From NCBI RefSeq assembly GCF_943192905.1, contig NZ_CALPCC010000008.1:28028-92027 (forward strand): 64,000 nt of DNA. Direction: 5' to 3'. Made by a program: the position numbers and the translations under genes. The notes under the pieces were generated by a model. That model was not told where the DNA came from. It ran no database searches and saw only the letters and a program-made list of their open reading frames with translations. The DNA comes from Adlercreutzia murintestinalis (GTDB lineage: Bacteria > Actinomycetota > Coriobacteriia > Coriobacteriales > Eggerthellaceae). Below, in pieces: positions 58,220-64,000 of this stretch; within the stretch, counting starts at the first letter, position 1, and every line of letters begins with the position of its first letter.

Positions 58220-59710
58220 TCAGACGTTGCGATAGCGCCCTACCGACTCCCATTCGGCAAGCGAGCGGGCATGGTCGTGCCCGAGATAGTCAGACGAATA
58301 GTAGTAGATATCGCCATTGCTTGCCTCAGTCCGACAGATATCGACACAGGCCTCTTCGGCGCGCGTTGCCTCCCATGCAGCTTCGACGGCAGCAGCATCC
58401 ATGTTGAACGGATGGTTTGCCAAGCTGCTCTGGGCGAGCGGCCGCGGATAGACCTGCGAGTCCTCACGCACGCAAAAGACAAAAGTGGCAACAGGATCAT
58501 CCTTATCGGCAAGGTATGCCCATCGCGCGAATTCAGACGTCATAGCGTTGGCGTCGTAATAATAGATGTCGTCGGCATGCGCAAGCTGTTTGAGACCGGT
58601 CGCATCAGGCACTCGGTGGGGCTGCGGCGCAGGCTCATCCGTTTCGGCTAGCATCAAAACGCCATCCACCTCGACCAATCGGTAGCCCTCAGGGGGAACG
58701 AGCTCGAAATCATCGTCGTCGACTGCGGTCTCTTCCGCGGCGAACACGCGCTTGGTCTCAGGCATGGCTGGGGTCGCGCTCTCCGATAGCGCTGTTTCCT
58801 CCCCTGCTTGAGCGCAGGCGAACAGCTGCGGAACGCCAACGCCGCGGTGCGCGAACGCCGAAGGCGCACCAGACGATGCCGCCTGCTGTACAGCGCTGCC
58901 CGCCGCGCTTCGCTCCACCGTTGCCGCTTCGTCCTCGCTGTCGTCATCGAGGACGCTCCCGATGAGCTCTGCAACTGCGTCCTCGAACTCAGCGGCTGTC
59001 AATGACGGCGGCACGAGATCAGCCCAATCGGCGGCTTTGGTCAGCTTGCCCTGCGCCGTGCGCTCTCTGATGCGATCGCATACGTCAGCAAGCGCGGTCT
59101 CTTGCTCGGCGGCTCTTCGAGCGGCCTCCTGTTCCATGCGCGCATCAAGACGCGATTGCCGCAACGAGCAATGCTCGGCCATGATGCACGAGATCGAGTC
59201 CTCATCGCACGGCACCGCCTCTTGCAGCTCATCGAGCGACGCACCGTCGCGCAGAAGGAAATCGCCCACGAGCGCCTGGATCGCACAAGTCGCGAAATGC
59301 AGCGCATTCACCTTACCTGCGGGCACGTCATCGACGAATGCGCGGATATCCTCAAGGCTCACGCACAACGCCTCTTCGATCTCCTTGTCCTCGATGAGCA
59401 GACATGCGGCGCTCGCGCATGCGGTCATGGCAAGGCATCCTCGCGCCTTGAAACCCGCCGCCTCAATGATGCCCGTCTGCGGGTCGATGCGGGCGAACAG
59501 CTGGCATGCCACCTCACCGCGCTTCGATTTTCCCACCATGCATTGCGCGTTACAGCCCTCCGGCTGCCCTGAGTTGCGAAAATCGGCAACGATGCGCAAG
59601 AGCGTATCGGAGTACGAGGACACATCGTCACGCGCTTCGGTCTGGTACACATCGGCGGTCCGCAGCAGCACGCGATCCTCTGGTTCACTATAGACATTCC
59701 GCTCAGCCAT
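58220..59710 (-). CDS. NifU/IscU-like domain fused to a large unrecognised C-terminal region
   Basis: 496 residues from the ATG at 59710 (AAGGAG seven bases upstream). Residues about 30-155 look like an IscU/NifU-N Fe-S scaffold: RIDPQTGIIEAAGFKARGCLAM (Cys92) and ALHFATCAIQALVGDF (Cys142); the first scaffold Cys motif (CGD) is replaced by RGEVAC. A CNAQC pair (53-57) is extra. The remaining ~340 residues are charged and partly disordered, ending with two copies of a DIYYY-centred motif (381 and 467). Sits between AFOR and an MFS gene. May help to mature Fe-S or tungsten enzymes; unproven. Confidence 0.7.
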   Translation of the reverse strand: MAERNVYSEPEDRVLLRTADVYQTEARDDVSSYSDTLLRIVADFRNSGQPEGCNAQCMVGKSKRGEVACQLFARIDPQTGIIEAAGFKARGCLAMTACASAACLLIEDKEIEEALCVSLEDIRAFVDDVPAGKVNALHFATCAIQALVGDFLLRDGASLDELQEAVPCDEDSISCIMAEHCSLRQSRLDARMEQEAARRAAEQETALADVCDRIRERTAQGKLTKAADWADLVPPSLTAAEFEDAVAELIGSVLDDDSEDEAATVERSAAGSAVQQAASSGAPSAFAHRGVGVPQLFACAQAGEETALSESATPAMPETKRVFAAEETAVDDDDFELVPPEGYRLVEVDGVLMLAETDEPAPQPHRVPDATGLKQLAHADDIYYYDANAMTSEFARWAYLADKDDPVATFVFCVREDSQVYPRPLAQSSLANHPFNMDAAAVEAAWEATRAEEACVDICRTEASNGDIYYYSSDYLGHDHARSLAEWESVGRYRNV

Positions 59711-59766
59711 GGCCATCTCCTTGAGCATCAAAGCGAACGACCCGAATCGGCCGCTTCGCCTGAAAC

Positions 59767-59778
59767 GATTATATAATC
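59767..59778. promoter_or_regulatory. Symmetric -10 box between divergent genes
   Basis: GATTATATAATC, a perfect 12-bp palindrome that offers TATAAT on both strands (59772-59777 plus, 59768-59773 minus). It lies in the 149-bp spacer between the NifU-like and MFS genes. No strong -35 on either side. Confidence 0.4.
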
Positions 59779-59859
59779 AGAACGAGCGCACGAAGCCGTT
59801 CCATGCGAAGCGATGTTGAGCTCTGGGGAAGAAGCTGCCGTCGCTGCTGAGGGAGCAGA

Positions 59860-61170
59860 ATGGAAGATCAGGCACATGAGAAAGAGTTCACTGCCGCACG
59901 CGAGCGTCTCTGGACCCCTGTCTTCATCCTGATCGTCGCATGTACGCTATGCGGCTTTTTGGTCGGTCAAGGGTTGAACGCGGGCACCTCGGTCTACCTT
60001 GAACGCATGGGCGGCTCTGTCGGATTGGCGGGCATCGGTGCGCTCTGCTTCTCCATCTCAGCGGGCGTGGCGCGCGTAGTGAGCGGCCCTCTCATTGATA
60101 CCCGCGGACGGCGCGTTGTTCTCTTGTGGGGCGGAGCATGCATGCTCGTTGGCACCATCGGACCGCTTTTCGCGAATACCGATGCAGCGTTCGTGGTATG
60201 GCGTGTGCTGCAAGGTGTCGGATTCTCGGCAGTCACCACCGCATCGGCAACTGCCGCAGCCGATGTGCTACCCGCTTCGCGCCTTGGCGAGGGCATTGGG
60301 TATTACGGACTCGGACAAGCGATATCCATGTCCATCGGACCGGCGCTTGCCATCTTCTTGGTATCAACCGATCCCCCGGCGAATTTCTACGTTGGTACAG
60401 CGGTGTGTTCTGCGCTGGTTGTCGCGCTTGCTTTCGCCATCCGCTACGAGAAGCGCCCGCAGGCGCTGCCGCCATCCTCGGCGTATCACGTACGCTGGCA
60501 TGAAGGCACCCTCGGAAAGCGCGGAGCCGAAGCAGCCCAGGCTACCGAGGCAGCCGAGCTTACCGGTATCCGCCGCATGCTCGACAGCATCTTCGAGCCC
60601 GGGGCCATCCCCGCCACCGTCACCATCATCTTCATGAGCGGGGCCTTCGCGTTCAACATCTTCTATATGGGCGTCTTCGGGAACCATCTTGGTGTCGACA
60701 ATCCTGGCATGTACTACACCGGGACCGCCGTGGTCATGATCGCGGTGCGCCTCGCATCGGGCCGCTTCATGAATAGCGCCGCGCCCCTTGCCATCATGGG
60801 GGTTGCGGTCGGCGGCGGGCTTTTGGCGTACGGCATGCTTTTCGCATGCTCGCTTGGGGTGCTCGGCACCGCCACGCCCCTTGCGTTTTATGCGGCCAGC
60901 ATACCGTTTGGCCTCTGCATGGGACTTGGCATCCCCGTCAATCAGACCATCGCCGTGCAGCTGAGCCCTCCGGCCCGCTGGGGTGCAGCGAACGCGCTGT
61001 TCATGCTGGGCATCGATATTGGCAACGGTCTCTTGGCAACGCTTTGGGGTGCGCTTGCCGAAACTGTCGGCTTCTCCGCCACCATCGCATGCGTGTTGGT
61101 GCTGCTCGTTCTGTCGCTTGTGATCGCATGGTTCGCCTACCCCGATCATGGGAGACGCCCAGCGCAATGA
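59860..61170 (+). CDS. MFS transporter
   Basis: 436 residues, about 12 helices. Loop 2-3 signature GPLIDTRGRRVVLLWGG, and WRVLQGVGFSAVTTASATAAADVLPASRLGEGIGYYGLGQAISMSIGPALA with the GY..LG / GPALA pattern of sugar- or drug-type MFS carriers. GGGAGCAGA precedes the ATG. It has a ~60-residue central loop. Divergent from the NifU-like gene. Substrate unknown. Its stop overlaps an ATG (ATGA) of a 99-codon frame that is judged non-coding. Confidence 0.85.
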   Translation: MEDQAHEKEFTAARERLWTPVFILIVACTLCGFLVGQGLNAGTSVYLERMGGSVGLAGIGALCFSISAGVARVVSGPLIDTRGRRVVLLWGGACMLVGTIGPLFANTDAAFVVWRVLQGVGFSAVTTASATAAADVLPASRLGEGIGYYGLGQAISMSIGPALAIFLVSTDPPANFYVGTAVCSALVVALAFAIRYEKRPQALPPSSAYHVRWHEGTLGKRGAEAAQATEAAELTGIRRMLDSIFEPGAIPATVTIIFMSGAFAFNIFYMGVFGNHLGVDNPGMYYTGTAVVMIAVRLASGRFMNSAAPLAIMGVAVGGGLLAYGMLFACSLGVLGTATPLAFYAASIPFGLCMGLGIPVNQTIAVQLSPPARWGAANALFMLGIDIGNGLLATLWGALAETVGFSATIACVLVLLVLSLVIAWFAYPDHGRRPAQ

Positions 61171-61334
61171 CCGCGACCCCGCACGCGCAGCAGAACAAGC
61201 CCGGCGCAGGCGATGCGCACAGCGAAGCAGATGGTGTCATTCCGCGCGGTCGTACAGCAGAAAGGCGCTTGTTCACGGCGCTTCTTTTGGGGCCGAGCCC
61301 CCTGTTCATGCAAAGCCTCACACCATGCAGTAGA

Positions 61335-61357
61335 GCCGGAGATGCACCACCTCCGGC
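61335..61357 (+). terminator. Hairpin downstream of the MFS gene
   Basis: GCCGGAG, 9-nt loop, CTCCGGC, extended by two pairs after one mismatch; followed by CCTACTTTC. Located 165 nt past the MFS stop and before the convergent DUF5692 stop. The 266-bp interval otherwise holds nothing recognisable. Confidence 0.45.
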
Positions 61358-61436
61358 CCTACTTTCACATAAGGTTAGCTTGACGCACGAAGCAGCGAAT
61401 CATCGCGCCCCGCAGCGCTCTAGGCACAGCAGCATC

Positions 61437-62630
61437 CTACTCGCGCCTCACCTGGTCATCGTTTGAAGCGCCTGGCGCCTCATCGGGCGCAACGCGCTTC
61501 GTCTCCACCTCGACGACCGTACCACTGGGACCTTCAGCCGCGGCCACATAGGCGTACCCGACCGTACCCTCAACGGGCAGCGCGTTGTAGGCCACCATCT
61601 CGGCGATCTCAGCGGGCGTGGCGCTCTGAGGCATCGTCTCAAGCAGATAGGCAGTATCGGCACGGCGAGCCATAGCCTCCCGGAAGTCCTTCGTACCCAC
61701 GAATACCTCGTGCTTGTACGGGTTCACGCCCAACTTCTTCGAGCGATAGATGATGTAGGCAAGTGCGGCGATATTCGCGAAGAGCGCAACGAGCGACACC
61801 ACCGTGTTCACGGCCGGATTGTTCACCGACTGTGCCGCGAAGATGGAATCGTTGGCAAACATGGGAACCATCTGGCAGAACATGCACCACATGGAAAGCG
61901 TGAATGCGCGGTTCTGGATCCAGCCGCCTTTGTTCCAGATGAGCCCTGCGATGGTCGGCGCCAGCAGCAGCGCGATGCCGCAGTACCAAGAATGCGTAGG
62001 CAGGCAGTTATAGGTGTAGCAGAAGTTCCACAGATCATAGGCGATGATGAAGACCCAGGTCATATCGGGCCACAGCATGTCCTGACGCTTCTTCGAGATG
62101 TAGATGCCGAACCAGCCGGTCATGCATGCGATGTTGAGCAGACCCGCAACACCGTTGAAGACGTTGTGCCAACCGCCGTTGAGCAGCACGCCCTCGGTGG
62201 AGACCCAGGTTGTTCCCCAGGCGCGGATGGCGCTCTCGAAGTCGCTGACCACCGCGATCAAGATGTTGATGGCCACGATCACGAACGGAAACGCCTTGAA
62301 CCAGTGCGAGCGCCCCACTTTGCCCCAGCTGTACTTGAGCATCATGAAACCGATGCACCCTGCGGTGGCCGCATAGACCTTCGCATAATGGAACCAGCTG
62401 TTCATGTCGGTGTGCGTGGGATTCGTGAGCGCCCATTCGGCACCCATGACCGCGCCGATCTCAACTGCAAGGCAATACACCGTCATGGCGCCGCAGACGC
62501 CGAAGAACATGAAGATGCCGCCGCCCTTCGTCCGTCGGGCGAACTCGTTCAGCAGGATCAGCGCAATGAGCACCATCACCAATCCCGACCATTGGTACAG
62601 GGCATTGGGCCCATATACATCGAACAACAT
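61437..62630 (-). CDS. DUF5692-like multi-pass membrane protein
   Basis: 397 residues. About nine helices, then a cytoplasmic tail of ~80 residues. LYQWSGLVMVLIALILLNEFARRTKGGGIFMFF at the start, many Trp/Tyr/Cys residues in helices (YDLWNFCYTYNCLPTHSWYC), and KLGVNPYKHEVFVGTKDFREAM resemble proteins I recall as DUF5692, common in this group; function unknown. One nt after the TetR stop, with GGGAGG upstream, so regulator and membrane protein are coupled and probably respond to the same ligand. Confidence 0.72.
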   Translation of the reverse strand: MLFDVYGPNALYQWSGLVMVLIALILLNEFARRTKGGGIFMFFGVCGAMTVYCLAVEIGAVMGAEWALTNPTHTDMNSWFHYAKVYAATAGCIGFMMLKYSWGKVGRSHWFKAFPFVIVAINILIAVVSDFESAIRAWGTTWVSTEGVLLNGGWHNVFNGVAGLLNIACMTGWFGIYISKKRQDMLWPDMTWVFIIAYDLWNFCYTYNCLPTHSWYCGIALLLAPTIAGLIWNKGGWIQNRAFTLSMWCMFCQMVPMFANDSIFAAQSVNNPAVNTVVSLVALFANIAALAYIIYRSKKLGVNPYKHEVFVGTKDFREAMARRADTAYLLETMPQSATPAEIAEMVAYNALPVEGTVGYAYVAAAEGPSGTVVEVETKRVAPDEAPGASNDDQVRRE

Positions 62631-62631
62631 C

Positions 62632-63252
62632 TCAGACCTCCCTCTTCTCGTATCCTTCTATGTGGAGCGTCTGCGCGATCACGTCGGCGATGACGGCATC
62701 ATCAGCGTCGGGGTGTTGGCGCAGATACCCGATCACACCCAGTATCAGCACGTAGAACGTCTCATACAGGTGCTCGATCCGAACCTCATGCAGTGCGGCA
62801 TAATCGCGCACCGTGGTATCGATGATGTAGCGGGCCGCATGGTCGGCCACGCGATTGACGAATTCAAGGTACAAGGCGGCGTTTTCGCGCGACGCCAATG
62901 CAACGCGAAACGAATCCTTCTCGAACAGTCCGATGCGCAGCAGCTTCACGATCGTGCACAAGGCATGATCGATATCGCCCTCGCGACGTCCTTCGTTCCA
63001 ATGCGTGAGCGCTTCCACGAAGTCGTCGATATACGCATCGAGCACAGCAGAGGTCAGTGCATCTTTGTCAGAGAAGTAGTGATAGAACAGCGTGCGCGTC
63101 ACACCGATGCGGGCAGTGACGTCCATGATGGATGTGTGCGAGAGCCCCTGCTGCTCGTAGAGTTCGCGGGCCGCTTCAATGATCTCCTGGCGGCGCTCGT
63201 CGCCTTTTGCGACGCCCTCCACCCTTCGATCACTATGCTCTCGCTTCGCCAT
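62632..63252 (-). CDS. TetR-family regulator
   Basis: 206 residues. N-terminal helix-turn-helix RRQEIIEAARELYEQQGLSHTSIMDVTARIGVTRTLFYHYFSDKDAL is typical TetR; the C-terminal helical ligand domain is not assignable. AGGAAG precedes the ATG. First gene of the pair with DUF5692. Two 15-bp palindromes lie 43-81 bp upstream and are the likely operators for autoregulation. Confidence 0.93.
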   Translation of the reverse strand: MAKREHSDRRVEGVAKGDERRQEIIEAARELYEQQGLSHTSIMDVTARIGVTRTLFYHYFSDKDALTSAVLDAYIDDFVEALTHWNEGRREGDIDHALCTIVKLLRIGLFEKDSFRVALASRENAALYLEFVNRVADHAARYIIDTTVRDYAALHEVRIEHLYETFYVLILGVIGYLRQHPDADDAVIADVIAQTLHIEGYEKREV

Positions 63253-63294
63253 AACTTCCTGCTTTCAACGGTCGCCAGCAGATTAGCTCTCAGT

Positions 63295-63309
63295 TTGACA
63301 GTGCGTCAA
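63295..63309. promoter_or_regulatory. TetR operator 1
   Basis: TTGACAGTGCGTCAA, inverted repeat TTGAC-N5-GTCAA. It overlaps the -35 (TTGACG on the minus strand, 63304-63309) of a candidate promoter with -10 TAATCT (63280-63285), 18-nt spacing. Confidence 0.7.
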
Positions 63310-63318
63310 TGAACAGAA

Positions 63319-63333
63319 TTGACAATGCGTCAA
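63319..63333. promoter_or_regulatory. TetR operator 2
   Basis: TTGACAATGCGTCAA, the same repeat, 24 bp centre to centre from operator 1; symmetry extends to AATTGAC...GTCAATT. Confidence 0.7.
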
Positions 63334-63696
63334 TTCCAGCGTGTTCCGTTACCGGCACGTCATTTACCGAGGAAGAAGGGGCAGTCCGTGGCTTCATCTG
63401 CATCTCTTACAGAATGCTCCTCTGCGAACTAACGCGCATCACCTATCAACAGCTTCTGAACGACTATACCGAGCACCATGAACGGCAAACCACGATGGAT
63501 TTTCACCACCAACTAATTCAAAAACTTCCAAAGATATTTTGAAGTTTGATATACACAATCAGTTTTTATAAGCACGATTGGAACATCATAGAAATGCCAA
63601 AGCCAAATAAACTAATATAGTGCGACCGCGTCATGAACAAACGCTCAAAGAAACGTTTGATTCCTCTTTGATAAAAGCGTCCACAGAAAGACAGCG
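63334..63696. other. AT-richer spacer without a convincing gene
   Basis: Base composition falls clearly below that of the rest of the window. Short inverted repeats occur (AAACTTC...GAAGTTT near 63524-63549; CAAACG...CGTTTG near 63640-63660). A 77-codon plus frame (63309-63542) spans operator 2 and lacks a ribosome site, so it is not counted. Confidence 0.5.
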
Positions 63697-63920
63697 ATGC
63701 GAAAATCGACGCTCCTTAAGATGTTGCGCGATAAGCTTCTGAAGAATGGCGTGCCGACTGACAACTTGCCGTACATAAAGCTGAACCCATACGATGTGCC
63801 CTTAGAGCCAAGCATACCATGGCTTGGTGAACCCCTCTTCTCTCCACTTGAGAACGTCGCTAGATCATCCTTTCTACGTATTTCTTGATGAGATACAAGA
63901 AGTCAAGGGATGAGAACGGC
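63697..63920 (+). pseudogene. Decayed AAA-type ATPase (DUF4143-like) fragment
   Basis: A frame from 63697 reads MRKSTLLKMLRDKLLKNGV...LPYIKLNPYDVPLEP, like the start of the ATPase family usually beginning (R)RVGKSTLLKML; Walker A has lost its GK (now RKST). Near 63855 the sense moves to another frame, which continues DHPFYVFLDEIQEVKG (Walker B LDEIQ) and then meets TGA where the family normally has Trp-Glu. So Walker A is damaged, a frameshift and a nonsense codon follow, and the rest is absent before a (TA)n tract. Confidence 0.65.
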
Positions 63921-63952
63921 CCCTCCGGAGGCTCGGCGAAAGCGCGGAGCTC

Positions 63953-63997
<45 letters not shown>

Positions 63998-64000
63998 ACG

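Noticed and set aside
61167..61466. 99-codon frame coupled by ATGA to the MFS stop
   Set aside because: Low-complexity composition, runs through a hairpin and into the convergent DUF5692 gene; no recognisable domain.
63309..63542. 77-codon frame on the plus strand
   Set aside because: Begins inside the TetR operator region without a ribosome site and has no recognisable pattern.

Overview
The window is a GC-rich bacterial chromosome segment. Gene content points to the class Coriobacteriia, most likely a relative of the family Eggerthellaceae. The signs are many membrane-linked molybdenum, tungsten and iron-sulfur redox enzymes, a pyrophosphate-type phosphofructokinase, large rpoB and rpoC genes with acidic tails, a sortase with an LPXTG-like substrate, and Tat signals. 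The genus cannot be fixed by reading alone.

Layout. 1-4146: a methionine ABC importer operon (metN-metI-metQ), an MFS exporter and tRNA-Pro(CGG). 4211-11719: a purine cluster on the minus strand (purF, purM, purN, purH) interleaved with xdhC, a class B sortase and a 39-residue membrane peptide. 11790-16445: two divergent polyphosphate genes (pap and ppk1). 16428-26419: hisE-glmM, then rpoB-rpoC with a strong promoter and terminator. 26504-29986: a PPi-type phosphofructokinase and an ABC transporter operon with its own GntR/YtrA-type regulator and operator. 30188-35625: U32 protease-like protein, YigZ, ABC-F ATPase, endonuclease IV and a CmpB-type membrane protein. 35893-41398: a cell-wall surface protein, then an MFS carrier, a LysR regulator and an amidohydrolase that look like a small catabolic unit. 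41464-46357: LOG protein, two EamA transporters, MazG and an amino-acid permease. 46574-49537: a translationally coupled trio of alpha/beta hydrolase, condensation-type acyltransferase and zinc-ribbon membrane protein. 49604-61170: msrA, rubredoxin, a DUF4430 lipoprotein, a four-gene molybdopterin/Fe-S/NrfD complex, a divergent tungsten-type aldehyde ferredoxin oxidoreductase, a NifU-like fusion protein and an MFS carrier. 61437-64000: a DUF5692 membrane protein with a TetR regulator and two matching operators, then an AT-richer decaying segment with an ATPase pseudogene and a (TA)n tract.

The most unusual observations are these. The C-terminus of RpoC carries a helix-hairpin-helix segment that closely resembles the RNA polymerase alpha-subunit CTD and keeps its main DNA-contact residues. 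The acyltransferase trio has no clear function. A NifU/IscU-like domain is fused to a long unrecognised C-terminal region beside the AFOR gene. All assignments are by reading motifs; no database search was run.
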